Assembly (NCBI GenBank): GCA_002238825.1
Contig: MPNC01000001.1
Location: 1-64,000, forward strand
Source of the DNA: SAR202 cluster bacterium bin87
Lineage (GTDB): Bacteria; Chloroflexota; Dehalococcoidia; Lucifugimonadales; UBA3495
Direction: 5' to 3'
Length of the DNA stretch: 64,000 nt
Under the pieces are notes generated by a model. It did not search any database. It was not told where the DNA came from and was given only the letters and a program-made list of their open reading frames with translations. A program made the position numbers and the translations under genes. This document shows positions 45,823 through 53,901 of this stretch, one piece after another (the stretch's first letter is position 1; the number at the start of each line of letters is the position of its first letter).

Positions 45823-46455
45823 ATGGCCGAATCCGATTTCACCGTTTATTACGACTTTCGTTGACCCTTCGTGTACAACGCTGCCATGTGGTGGGCGAAA
45901 GTACGCGAGAATACCGACCACGCAATCGACGTGGATCTGAAGCCGTTCTCGCTGGTTCAGGTAAATCACGACAACAACAATGACGACGGGTTCAAGTTCT
46001 GGGAGCAGGACGATTCGGACAACGCGCTGCTCGAGTTGCGCGCCGGTATCGCTGCCCAGCGCCAGGGCCAAGAGATCTTCGATCGCTTCTTCATCAACCT
46101 GCTGAGGGCCCGGCACGAAGATCGCATCGACCTGACCGACGCGGACGCCATCAACGCCGTGGCCGAGGCCTCCGGGGTTGACATGGGCCAGTTCGCCGAG
46201 GATCTGGCCGATCCCGATGTGATGCGCGAGATCGGCGAGAGCCACACCGAGGCCGTGGAAGTCCATGGCGCTTTCGGTGTGCCGCTCTACGTCTTCCCCA
46301 ACGGGAACTCCGCCTTCGTCAAGATGTTTATCCCGTCGGATGACGAATCCGGCCCCATCTACGACAACCTGGTCGAGATGATGGCGGACCACAGGCACGT
46401 CGGCGAGGTCAAGCGGCCGTCACCGCCATGGCCCTATGAGGGTGTGCGCGGATAA
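45823..46455 (+). CDS. DsbA-fold thioredoxin-like selenoprotein, Sec at codon 14 (in-frame UGA)
   Basis: From ATG 45823, which has GGGAGG seven bases upstream, the frame encodes AESDFTVYYDFR, then UGA (45862-45864), then PFVYNAAMWWAKVREN and on to a normal stop at 46455, 210 residues in all. In DsbA/FrnE/2-hydroxychromene-isomerase-like proteins the strand 'YxDFxCPxxY' carries the redox cysteine, and here UGA stands exactly at that Cys. The downstream half keeps the fold: the helical insert, then GAFGVPLYVFPNG (the cis-Pro-like VP loop). The second Cys of CxxC is Val (U-P-F-V), so it is a mono-selenol type. The only later start, GTG 45871, has no ribosome binding site and would lose strand 1 and the active site. 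Read as selenocysteine. A sequencing error or a broken gene is the alternative. A SECIS hairpin was not resolved by eye. Confidence 0.8.
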
Positions 46456-46471
46456 CGCCGCTCGACACCAA

Positions 46472-47185
46472 ATGAGTTCGCCCGGCGCACATCGCCCGGC
46501 TGCCGAACTGGAACAAGCCCTGGGCCTGAGCTTTCGGGACCGGGGCTTGCTCATTCAGGCGCTGACGCACCGTTCGTACGTCAACGAGACCGGTGGCTCC
46601 GACACCGATTCCTATGAAAGGCTCGAGTTCCTTGGCGATGTCGTCGTTCGCCTCATCGTCAGCGAGGAACTGTTTCGCCGTCTGCCCGAATGTGACGAGG
46701 GCGGTCTGACCCGACGCTGGACCACTCTGCTCAGCCAGCGCGCGCTCGCCGCCGCCGCCAGGGATCTGGGCCTGGCTGAGTACATCCTCCTGGGCCGAGG
46801 TTTCGAAGCATCCGGGGGACGAAGCGGCGACGCTGTACTGGGCGACGTGATGGAATCCGTGATCGCCGCGATCTACCTGGACCAGGGAAACACGGCGGCT
46901 TGCGATTTCGTCCTGAGGGCTCTCGAAGCGTCCCTCGACGCGGCCTGTCGGCCCGACTGGCGCCCCGACAACCCCAAGGCGGAACTCCAGGAACTGCTGC
47001 AAGGCCAGGGCAAGCCCACCCCCGGCTACCGCGTCGTGGCATCTTCCGGGCCATCGCATCAGCCCAGCTTCGAAGTCGAGGTTGCGACCGGAGAGCAGGT
47101 TCTCGGTTCTGGAGCCGGCTCCAGCAAGAGCGCGGCCGAAGTCGCCGCCGCCCGGGCCGCCCTGGCAGCGCTGTCTGAGGGTTGA
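46472..47185 (+). CDS. rnc: Ribonuclease III
   Basis: This double-strand-specific endoribonuclease processes rRNA precursors. The protein has 237 residues. The signature is YERLEFLGDVVVRLIVSE (family ERLEFLGDAVL) with catalytic Glu and Asp, and the second acidic pair lies in LGDVMESVIAAIYLDQG. The C-terminal dsRNA-binding domain is PKAELQELLQGQGKPTPGYRVV ... FEVEVATGEQVLGSGAGSSKSAAEVAAARAALAAL. It begins 17 bases after the selenoprotein gene. ATG 46472 was chosen at the start of homology. ATG 46436 would overlap the upstream gene. Confidence 0.95.
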   Translation: MSSPGAHRPAAELEQALGLSFRDRGLLIQALTHRSYVNETGGSDTDSYERLEFLGDVVVRLIVSEELFRRLPECDEGGLTRRWTTLLSQRALAAAARDLGLAEYILLGRGFEASGGRSGDAVLGDVMESVIAAIYLDQGNTAACDFVLRALEASLDAACRPDWRPDNPKAELQELLQGQGKPTPGYRVVASSGPSHQPSFEVEVATGEQVLGSGAGSSKSAAEVAAARAALAALSEG

Positions 47186-47254
47186 TATCAATTCACCGCG
47201 CCGGATCGCGGACGGCCTACGGCAAACTGCTCACGAGGACGCGTAGCGCGCCGA

Positions 47255-47283
47255 TTGATTGGCCCGGCGGCGACGGATATAAT
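47255..47283 (+). promoter_or_regulatory. pdxS-pdxT promoter
   Basis: TTGATT (47255-47260), a 17-base spacer and a perfect TATAAT (47278-47283), 39 bases before the pdxS ATG. One of the two best sigma70-type promoters in the window. Confidence 0.8.
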
Positions 47284-47321
47284 GTCTGCACTATTCGTTT
47301 TGTCTTTGAGGAGGCGCGCAC

Positions 47322-48215
47322 ATGGTTGCTGACGTCCTGACCGGTACCTTTACCGTCAAATCCGGCCACGCTCAGATGCTCAAGGGCGGCGTCATTATGG
47401 ACGTCGTGAACGCCGAGCAGGCCCGTATCGCCCAGGAAGCCGGCGCGGTCGCCGTAATGGCTTTGGAAAGGGTGCCCGCGGATATTCGGGCGGATGGCGG
47501 TGTTGCGCGCATGAGCGATCCTTCCATGATCGCCGCGATCATCGATTCCGTTTCCATTCCGGTGATGGCCAAGTGCCGTATCGGTCATTTCGTAGAGGCG
47601 CAGATCCTCCAGGCCATGGGTGTGGACTACGTGGACGAGTCCGAGGTCTTGACCCCTGCCGACGAACAGCACCACGTCTGGAAGCACGACTTCACCGTCC
47701 CCTTCGTCTGCGGGTGCCGCGACCTTGGGGAGGCCCTGCGCCGTGTCTCGGAAGGCGCCGCCATGATTCGCACCAAGGGCGAGGCTGGCACCGGTGATGT
47801 GGTCGAAGCCGTGCGCCACATGCGGGCGGTGCAGGACGCCATCCGCAAGCTTCGTAACTTGCCCGACGACGAGTTGGTGGTCGAAGCGCGCGATATGCGC
47901 GTGAGCCTCGACCTCCTGATGCAGACCCGAGAGGAAGGTCGCATGCCCGTGGTTAACTTCGCTGCCGGCGGCGTGGCCACCCCGGCCGATGCTGCGCTCA
48001 TGATGCAGCTGGGAGCCGATGGCGTCTTCGTGGGTTCCGGCATCTTCAAGTCCGGCGACCCGGTGAGTCGGGGTCATGCCATCGTTCAGGCGGTTACGCA
48101 CTACAACGACCCGCACATTCTGGCCGACGTGTCCAAGGACTTGGGCGAGCCCATGGTGGGGCGCAGCGTCCGCGAGCTTTCTGAAGCGGAACTGCTCGCC
48201 ACCCGCAGCGTCTGA
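47322..48215 (+). CDS. pdxS: Pyridoxal 5'-phosphate synthase, PdxS (lyase) subunit
   Basis: PdxS makes PLP from ribose 5-phosphate, glyceraldehyde 3-phosphate and ammonia supplied by PdxT, in a 24-subunit complex. The protein has 297 residues. Catalytic lysines are seen in [16 protein letters not shown] (Lys84) and [56 protein letters not shown] is the conserved N-terminal barrel. GAGG lies eight bases before ATG. The next gene is its glutaminase partner, so this organism uses the DXP-independent PLP route. Confidence 0.97.
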   Translation: MVADVLTGTFTVKSGHAQMLKGGVIMDVVNAEQARIAQEAGAVAVMALERVPADIRADGGVARMSDPSMIAAIIDSVSIPVMAKCRIGHFVEAQILQAMGVDYVDESEVLTPADEQHHVWKHDFTVPFVCGCRDLGEALRRVSEGAAMIRTKGEAGTGDVVEAVRHMRAVQDAIRKLRNLPDDELVVEARDMRVSLDLLMQTREEGRMPVVNFAAGGVATPADAALMMQLGADGVFVGSGIFKSGDPVSRGHAIVQAVTHYNDPHILADVSKDLGEPMVGRSVRELSEAELLATRSV

Positions 48216-48273
48216 CCGGCCTTCCCATCAGTAGCAACTTATCGAGCTCGAGTCAGAGAGGCTGTTCGGTTAG

Positions 48274-48894
48274 TTGAACATCGGCGTCTTAGCAGTTCAG
48301 GGCGATTTCGCGGAGCACTGCCACGTGCTCCGCAGCGTCGGCGTCGCGGCCACCGAGGTCCGTTTGCCGAAGCACCTCGAGGGCCTGGACGGGCTCATCA
48401 TCCCCGGAGGCGAGAGCACCACGCTCAGCCGCCTGATGTCGCTGTACGAGCTCCGCGAACCGGTCGCGGAGATGGTCAAACGCGGTAAGGCCGTGTGGGG
48501 AACATGCGCTGGCATGATCATGCTCGCGAATGAAATCACCGAGGAAGACCCGGTACCCATGAAGCTCATGGACGTGGGCGTCCAACGCAACGCCTTCGGA
48601 CGCCAGGTCGATTCCTTCGAACAGGACCTGGTAATCAAGGGGTTGGGCGACCAGGAATACCACGCCATATTCATCCGCGCCCCGGTCATCATTCGTATCG
48701 GCGACACGGTCGACGTCCTGGCCGCGCTACCGGATGGTCGCCCGGTCGCGGTGCAACAGGGCAACATGATGGCCACATCGTTCCATCCCGAATTGACTGC
48801 CGACGCCCGCATTCACCGCTATTTTGTGTCGTTGGCCGGCGGACCCGCCTACGATCCCGAAGCGCCCCTCATCGATACGCCTCGCGTCCGTTAG
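48274..48894 (+). CDS. pdxT: Pyridoxal 5'-phosphate synthase, PdxT (glutaminase) subunit
   Basis: This class I glutamine amidotransferase delivers ammonia to PdxS. The protein has 206 residues. The start is TTG 48274, giving NIGVLAVQGDFAEHCHVL, the standard N-terminus. GLIIPGGESTTLSRLM is the PdxT oxyanion-strand signature. The nucleophile is Cys78 in WGTCAGMIMLA, and the catalytic His-Glu pair lies in TSFHPELTADARIH. No ATG exists near the family's start, so the TTG is favoured. It is in one operon with pdxS. Confidence 0.96.
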   Translation: MNIGVLAVQGDFAEHCHVLRSVGVAATEVRLPKHLEGLDGLIIPGGESTTLSRLMSLYELREPVAEMVKRGKAVWGTCAGMIMLANEITEEDPVPMKLMDVGVQRNAFGRQVDSFEQDLVIKGLGDQEYHAIFIRAPVIIRIGDTVDVLAALPDGRPVAVQQGNMMATSFHPELTADARIHRYFVSLAGGPAYDPEAPLIDTPRVR

Positions 48895-48977
48895 CCGTCG
48901 GCTCCGCCCATAACGTATTGTTCGAAAGACGCCCGCAACCATACCTCGACGACAAACAGCTCCACCAGGAGGCATAG

Positions 48978-50648
48978 TTGGTAACGGTCGAACAGCTGGC
49001 CCAGGATGAATTGCAGCAACTGCTGGCCGTGCTCCCGGAACGCATCACTCAGCTACTCCGGGAACAGGAAGAGCTTGATGACCTGTTAGAAGTTATCCTT
49101 GACTTGGGCCGCCTGCCGGAGGCCCGCTTCTCCCACGGCGATGTGATGCTGGGAGAGGAGCCGGTTGGCCGGGAGGACCTAGAGTACGTCGTCTCCGGCA
49201 TCGGCAGTTTCGGCGGTGACAACCGCGCCGGCATGGAGCGGACCCTGCACCGGATCTCGGCGATCCGCAACCGCAGCGGCAACGTGGTGGGCATCACCTG
49301 CCGTGTTGGGCGCGCCGTATTCGGCACCATCAAGATCATTGAGGACCTGGCCTACGGTGGCCAGAACATCCTCCTGCTGGGCCGCCCCGGCGTGGGCAAG
49401 ACCACCATGCTCCGCGAGGTTGCCCGCGTCCTCGCCGACGAAGCCCACAAGCGCGTGATAATCGTCGACACATCCAACGAAATCGCTGGCGACGGGGACA
49501 TCCCGCACCCGGCCATCGGACATTCCCGCCGCATGCAGGTTCCGACGCCGACTGAACAGCACGGCGTGATGATCGAAGCCGTGGAAAACCACATGCCCCA
49601 GGTGATCATCATCGATGAGATGGGCACCACCCAGGAAGCGGCGGCCGCGCGCACCATTGCCGAGCGCGGCGTCCAGTTGGTCGCCACTGCCCACGGCAAC
49701 ACCCTGGACAACCTCATCATGAACCCCACGCTGTCCGACCTGGTGGGTGGCGTTCAGACCGTCACCCTCGGCGATCAGGAGGCCCGTTTCCGCGGCACGC
49801 AGAAGACCGTGCTGGAGCGCAAGGCCCCTCCCACCTTCGACGTGGTGGTCGAAATCCGCGATTGGGACGAGGTCCTGGTCCACGAGGACGTCGCCCAGGT
49901 GGTCGACCAGTGGCTGCGCGGCTATCCCGTCGAGCCTGAGGTGCGCCGCATGGACACCGACGGCAACGTGTCGCGCACTGCTGCTTCGCGCCCCAGCGAG
50001 GTTGGTCAGACACCATGGTCAGCCAACGACATCCGAGGTCGACGCGGACGCAAGCGGTCCAACAACGGCGACACCGAATACGACCGGTACCCGCCTGAGA
50101 CCTTCCGCGACGAACCGGACGCCAGCGGCACCGCCGGCCGTCGCCTGGACGCCCGTTTGTTCCTCTTCGGCGTCAGCCGGGACAAGGTGGAGGCAGCGCT
50201 GGCCGAGCGCGAAGCCACCGCCGAGATCGTCAGCGAGCTCCGCCGCGCCAGCCTGCTGCTCACGACCAAGAACCATTACCGGCGAGGGAGCCAGTTGGTG
50301 CGGATCGCCGAGAGCAACAACGTGCCGGTGTATGTTCTGCGGAAGAACACCGTGCCCCAGGTGTCGGAGTTCCTGACGTCGCTGGCCCGCGACCAGGGCA
50401 TCGACCTGGCTCCGCCGCGCAGCCGGTCTGAGGCGCGAGAGGAAGCCGACGCTGATGCCATGGCCGCGGCCCGCGCCGAGGTTGAAGATGCCGCCCGGCG
50501 GGTGCTGGACGGCGAATTTAGCGTCCAACTCGAACCGCAACGGCCCTACATTCGCCGCCTGCAGCACCTGCTGGTCGAAGAGTTCAACCTGGCCTCCACC
50601 AGCCGCGGGCGTGACCCCCAGCGCGGCGTGTTGATATACCGCCCGTAG
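48978..50648 (+). CDS. R3H-domain AAA ATPase (Ycf45/SpoIIIAA-like)
   Basis: This 556-residue protein has a RecA-like ATPase domain: Walker A LLGRPGVGKTTMLREVARVLAD (about residue 132), DTSNEIAGDGDIPHPAIGHSRRMQV, Walker B MPQVIIIDEMGTTQEAAAARTIAERGVQLVATAHG, as in stage III sporulation protein AA and plastid Ycf45. A low-complexity linker of about 50 residues (about 335-385) follows, then a second domain and an R3H nucleic-acid-binding end IRRLQHLLVEEFNLASTSRG. The start is TTG 48978, with CAGGAGG just upstream. The family is widespread in Cyanobacteria and Chloroflexota, and its job is not established; RNA or ssDNA binding is implied by R3H. Sporulation is not implied. Confidence 0.88.
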   Translation: MVTVEQLAQDELQQLLAVLPERITQLLREQEELDDLLEVILDLGRLPEARFSHGDVMLGEEPVGREDLEYVVSGIGSFGGDNRAGMERTLHRISAIRNRSGNVVGITCRVGRAVFGTIKIIEDLAYGGQNILLLGRPGVGKTTMLREVARVLADEAHKRVIIVDTSNEIAGDGDIPHPAIGHSRRMQVPTPTEQHGVMIEAVENHMPQVIIIDEMGTTQEAAAARTIAERGVQLVATAHGNTLDNLIMNPTLSDLVGGVQTVTLGDQEARFRGTQKTVLERKAPPTFDVVVEIRDWDEVLVHEDVAQVVDQWLRGYPVEPEVRRMDTDGNVSRTAASRPSEVGQTPWSANDIRGRRGRKRSNNGDTEYDRYPPETFRDEPDASGTAGRRLDARLFLFGVSRDKVEAALAEREATAEIVSELRRASLLLTTKNHYRRGSQLVRIAESNNVPVYVLRKNTVPQVSEFLTSLARDQGIDLAPPRSRSEAREEADADAMAAARAEVEDAARRVLDGEFSVQLEPQRPYIRRLQHLLVEEFNLASTSRGRDPQRGVLIYRP

Positions 50649-50728
50649 CGGCGTGCGGCCCGGTGACGGGCCGTGGGCCGCGCGGGTCGCACCGTCGCCT
50701 CGGCGAACCGAAAGACAACTGGCGATCC

Positions 50729-51412
50729 ATGTCCGCATCCGGCTTGTTCATAGCGTTCGAGGGCGGCGAGGGCGCCGGCAAATCCACGCAGGCCAGCATC
50801 CTGCACGACGCGCTACAGCGGGAAGGCTATTGCACGACGCTCCTGCGGGAGCCGGGTTCCACAAATCTGGGGGACTATTTACGAGAGTATCTAATTGGAG
50901 AGCAGCCCGTTACGTCGCTCGCGGAATTGCTGCTGTTCGAGGCTTCCCGCGCCCAGTTGATGACCGAGCGGATTGAGCCGTTGCTTAACGACGGTGCGGT
51001 GGTTATAGCCGACCGTTTCGCCGGTTCAACCGTCGCCTATCAGGGATACGGTCGCAAAATCGATTTGGAGCGGATCCAATGGCTGAATGATTATGCAACC
51101 GGCGGACGCTATCCGGACCTGACTATTCTGCTGGATGTTGATCCGCAGGTGGGATTGGGCCGTGTCAACAGCCGGCAACTGCAACTCCCGCTGCTCATCG
51201 CGGATACCGGCGATCGTTTTGAAGATGAAGAGATAGCCTTCCACAATGCGGTTCGCCAAGGGTTCCGCGACCAGGAAGTCAGATCAGCCACTTGGTGTTC
51301 GGTGGAAGGGAACCACTCAATCGATGATGTGGCCGCCGCGGTTTGGTCGCGGGTTTGTCCGCTGCTCGCTGATCGGGTCATCGCAAAACTCGCGGAGGCT
51401 GAGAAGGGTTAG
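50729..51412 (+). CDS. tmk: Thymidylate kinase
   Basis: dTMP to dTDP with ATP, for DNA synthesis. The protein has 227 residues. The P-loop is AFEGGEGAGKSTQASIL (about residue 10). The substrate loop is LLREPGSTNLGDYLRE (usual REPGGT, here Ser). The DR motif is VVIADRFAGSTVAYQGYGR, and the LID region is RVNSRQLQLPLLIADTGDRFEDEE. ATG 50729 is the family's start; the open frame extends upstream without homology. It is followed by a terminator shared with the convergent SelW-like gene. Confidence 0.95.
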   Translation: MSASGLFIAFEGGEGAGKSTQASILHDALQREGYCTTLLREPGSTNLGDYLREYLIGEQPVTSLAELLLFEASRAQLMTERIEPLLNDGAVVIADRFAGSTVAYQGYGRKIDLERIQWLNDYATGGRYPDLTILLDVDPQVGLGRVNSRQLQLPLLIADTGDRFEDEEIAFHNAVRQGFRDQEVRSATWCSVEGNHSIDDVAAAVWSRVCPLLADRVIAKLAEAEKG

Positions 51413-51426
51413 CCCGCTGCAGGCAC

Positions 51427-51459
51427 AAAAAGAGCCGCCGCCCGGTTACGGGCGGCGGC
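51427..51459 (-). terminator. Terminator of the SelW-like gene (bidirectional)
   Basis: GCCGCCGCCCG pairs with CGGGCGGCGGC around GTTA. On the minus strand the stem is followed by TCTTTTTG, a proper T-tract for the selenoprotein gene. It may also act on tmk from the other side. Confidence 0.85.
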
Positions 51460-51484
51460 TTGCAATTCCGTCTGGTGTGCTCGA

Positions 51485-51772
51485 CTAGTTGTCGGCAGCA
51501 ACGGCCAGGTCGGCGTTCGCGATCTTCGCGGAGATGACTTCCTTCATCTTGCGGACGCGGCCCAACTCCGGATAGATGTTCCCCTCGGCCTTCTTGTCAA
51601 AGATCTTCTCGCCGTCCACGAACACTTCCATGATGCCCTGGCCGCGCGGGGAGATCGTGATGGCGGCGTCGCCGCCGTAGGCCCGGAAAAACTCGTTCGC
51701 CATCCACGTGGCGGTAGCGTGGTGCTGTCAAGGCACGCAGTAGGTAATCTCGATCTGGACTTTGCCTTCCAT
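51485..51772 (-). CDS. SelW/Rdx-family selenoprotein, Sec at codon 15 (in-frame UGA)
   Basis: On the minus strand GGAGGAG stands four bases before ATG 51772. The frame reads EGKVQIEITYCVP, then UGA (51730-51728), then QHHATATWMANEFF and ends at 51485, 95 residues. The Rdx family (SelW, SelT, SelH; bacterial members of about 75-100 residues) has a beta strand ending in Y-C-x-x-C or Y-C-x-x-U; here Cys12-Val-Pro-Sec15 is exactly that. The rest fits too: ISPRGQGIMEVFVDGEKIFDKKAEGNIYPE matches the G-x-FEV...G..IF.KK..G.FPE pattern. Ordinary gene calling would start at the internal ATG 51703 and miss the active site. The family is thought to act as small selenol/thiol redox proteins. A 5-bp stem with a 9-base loop lies five bases after UGA (51722-51704), but it is not a convincing bacterial SECIS by eye. 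Confidence 0.87.
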
Positions 51773-52122
51773 ATTTCTCCTCCGAATGGAGCGTGTATTT
51801 TGGCGCCTGCCTTGCGAATTTTATCACAAATGGAAAGAGGTTCCAACAACCCCGCTAGTATCACGGATCGCGATGGCGACGCCTTCGAGCATCGTTGGGG
51901 TACATCTTCACAATGGCGCCTATGGCAGCCCGGTTTGTGATTCCGATCGGCGACCAACGCCGAATCACGGGCGCCTTCGCGATGATGGTGCGCAGGGGAT
52001 TGAAGCTCTTCGGCCTTGACGTCGCCTCGCCGAAAAGTCGACCCGAGCCATCGTTTGAGTTGGGTTGTTGGCGGCCCGTCTGCGATATAATCGCCCGCGA
52101 TAACTGATCCTTGGGGTGCGAT
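51773..52122. other. Gene-free divergent region between the SelW-like gene and cysC
   Basis: 350 bases. A TGTGATAAA extended -10-like box on the minus strand near 51828 may serve the selenoprotein gene, and a TATAAT at 52086 serves cysC. Between them no gene, hairpin or riboswitch was recognised. Confidence 0.4.
52086..52091 (+). promoter_or_regulatory. -10 box (TATAAT) of cysC
   Basis: A perfect TATAAT 37 bases before ATG 52123. The only -35-like hexamer (TTGTTG) is at a short 15-base spacing. Confidence 0.45.
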
Positions 52123-52767
52123 ATGAGCGAGCACTCAGAAGTTTATTGGCAGGACTACGCCATATCCCGGCGCGACCGGGCCGCGCTGCTCGACCAGGAG
52201 CCGTTGGTGCTCTGGTTCACCGGGTTGTCGGGCGCGGGAAAGACGACGCTGGCCAACGGCTTGGCCAAGCGGCTGTACGACTGCGGCTATGCGACGTATG
52301 TGCTGGACGGCGACAACCTGCGCCACGGTCTGAATCGTGATTTGGATTTCAGCGTGAAGGCGCGCCACGAGAACGTGCGGCGCATGGCGGAAGTCGTAGG
52401 CCTCATGTACGACGCCGGCCTGATCACGCTGGCGGCGTGCATCTCTCCCTTCAAAGCGGAACGAGACTTTGCCCGGAGTTTGGCGCCGGCCGGCAGGTTC
52501 GTCGAGGTGTTTGTCGACACGCCGCTGGCGCTCTGCGAGGAACGGGACAACAAGGGCCTGTATCGTCGTGCACGGGCCGGCGAGATCAGCGATTTCACGG
52601 GCATCGACTCGCCTTTCGAACGCCCGGAGGAACCGGAGATCGCGATCAACACCAGTGGGCGCTCGCCCGGTCAGTGCGTCGATACCATCCTGGATTACCT
52701 GATCGCCCGACGGCTCATATCGCCGGCCGGGACGGAGGCGCATGGCGCAGCAAGGAGACAAGCGTAG
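52123..52767 (+). CDS. cysC: Adenylyl-sulfate (APS) kinase
   Basis: Phosphorylates APS to PAPS, the donor for sulfotransferases and one route of sulfate assimilation. The protein has 214 residues. The P-loop is LWFTGLSGAGKTTLANGLAKRL, and the APS-binding block is VLDGDNLRHGLNRDLDFSVKARHENVRRMAEV. Also seen is SPFKAERDFARS followed by FVEVFVDTPLALCEERDNKGLYRRARAGEI. No ATP sulfurylase (cysD/N or sat) adjoins it. Free-standing cysC genes often supply PAPS for sulfated metabolites. The arylsulfotransferase-like gene at 55813 is PAPS-independent in known relatives, so no direct link is implied. Confidence 0.95.
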   Translation: MSEHSEVYWQDYAISRRDRAALLDQEPLVLWFTGLSGAGKTTLANGLAKRLYDCGYATYVLDGDNLRHGLNRDLDFSVKARHENVRRMAEVVGLMYDAGLITLAACISPFKAERDFARSLAPAGRFVEVFVDTPLALCEERDNKGLYRRARAGEISDFTGIDSPFERPEEPEIAINTSGRSPGQCVDTILDYLIARRLISPAGTEAHGAARRQA

Positions 52768-52831
52768 AATTGACCGGGCGCGATTCGGGTTCACGATGCC
52801 CGATTTTTCGCCTCCGCGCGTCCCGGCTCGA

Positions 52832-52861
52832 TTGGCAACACTCACCGCGCAACGGTATAAT
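52832..52861 (+). promoter_or_regulatory. ilvE promoter
   Basis: TTGGCA (52832-52837), an 18-base spacer and TATAAT (52856-52861), 33 bases before the GTG start. Confidence 0.75.
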
Positions 52862-52893
52862 GCCTCGAATTCTTTGCTCAAAGGGGGCATTAC

Positions 52894-53859
52894 GTGACTA
52901 CCAATGGCCAGGCTTCCTTCAACGCCGATGAACTGCAGGTGTTTTTCCGCGGGCAGTTCGTACCAGCCAGCGAGGCCAGGGTAAGCGTAATGACCCACGC
53001 CCTCCACTACGGGACAGGTGTATTCGAGGGTATCCGCGGCAACTGGAACGAAGGACAGGAGGCGATCAACATCTTCCGCATGCGGGAGCACTACGAGCGC
53101 CTTCTTGACGGATGTCGCATTCTCATGCTGGACATCCCCTACTCCGCTGACCAACTCTGCGACATTACCGTCGAGCTGGTCGAGCGCAACCGCCACGATT
53201 CCGACATATACATCCGGCCCCTCGCCTACAAGAGCGAGGAGTTGGTGGCAAACCTGAAGCTGCAGGAGTTGTCCTCGGACTTCACCCTGATCACCGTCCC
53301 GTTCGGCAACTATCTCGGCAGCGACCGGCTGCGCTGTTGCACTTCGTCCTGGCGCCGTGTCGACGATCCCATGATCCCGGCGCGCATCAAGGCCTGCGGC
53401 ATCTACATCAACAGCATCCTCGCCAAGACCGAAGCCACCATCGCCGGCTTCGACGAGGCCATCCTGCTCAACCACGATGGCCATGTGTCGGAAGGGTCTG
53501 GCGAGAACATCTTCATGGTGAAGAAAGGGGTGATCTACACGCCCCCGCTGGAAGACAACGTTCTCGGCGGCATCACGCGCGACACCATCATGCAGCTGGC
53601 CTCCGCCGAGATGGGGATGGAAGTGCAGATGCGCACCATCGACCGCAGCGAGTTGTACCTTGCCGACGAGGTGTTCCTCAGTGGCACCGCGGCTCATCTG
53701 ACACCGGTCATCGAGTTGGATTTCCGGCCCATCGCTGACGGCCAACCCGGGCCGATCACGACGCAGTTGCAGCGCATGTACTTCGATATTGTGGTTGGCA
53801 ACAATCCCAAGTACCGGCATTGGTGCACCCAGGTAAGGCAGCCTGTAGTAGCCACCTGA
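52894..53859 (+). CDS. ilvE: Branched-chain amino acid aminotransferase (class IV)
   Basis: PLP-dependent fold IV aminotransferase interconverting Leu/Ile/Val and their 2-oxo acids. The protein has 321 residues. Seen: FRGQFVPASEARVSVMTHALHYGTGVFEGIRG at the N-terminus, IRPLAYKS, and the block ARIKACGIYINSILAKTEATIAGFDEAILLNHDGHVSEGSGENIFMVKKG with the E-GSGEN motif that binds PLP phosphate. LADEVFLSGTAAHLTPV is the late substrate loop. The start is GTG 52894 with AAGGGGG six bases upstream. It uses the cofactor made by the pdxST operon, and plsY follows at 42 bases. Confidence 0.93.
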   Translation: MTTNGQASFNADELQVFFRGQFVPASEARVSVMTHALHYGTGVFEGIRGNWNEGQEAINIFRMREHYERLLDGCRILMLDIPYSADQLCDITVELVERNRHDSDIYIRPLAYKSEELVANLKLQELSSDFTLITVPFGNYLGSDRLRCCTSSWRRVDDPMIPARIKACGIYINSILAKTEATIAGFDEAILLNHDGHVSEGSGENIFMVKKGVIYTPPLEDNVLGGITRDTIMQLASAEMGMEVQMRTIDRSELYLADEVFLSGTAAHLTPVIELDFRPIADGQPGPITTQLQRMYFDIVVGNNPKYRHWCTQVRQPVVAT

Positions 53860-53901
53860 CCATGTAACCCGCGGGGGCATCGCGAGGTTGGAGGTCGTGC
53901 C

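Noticed and set aside
45553-46398. 281-codon open frame on the minus strand
   Set aside because: It is antisense to the DsbA-like selenoprotein, with no recognisable domain. The plus-strand frame shows clear family motifs.
45871-46455. DsbA-like gene starting at GTG 45871
   Set aside because: No ribosome binding site. It omits the first beta strand and active site, which are encoded in frame upstream of the UGA behind a good ribosome binding site.
51485-51703. 72-residue protein starting at ATG 51703
   Set aside because: It is the C-terminal part of the Rdx-family protein. The Y-C-V-P-U active site lies upstream in the same frame, with an ideal ribosome binding site at 51772.
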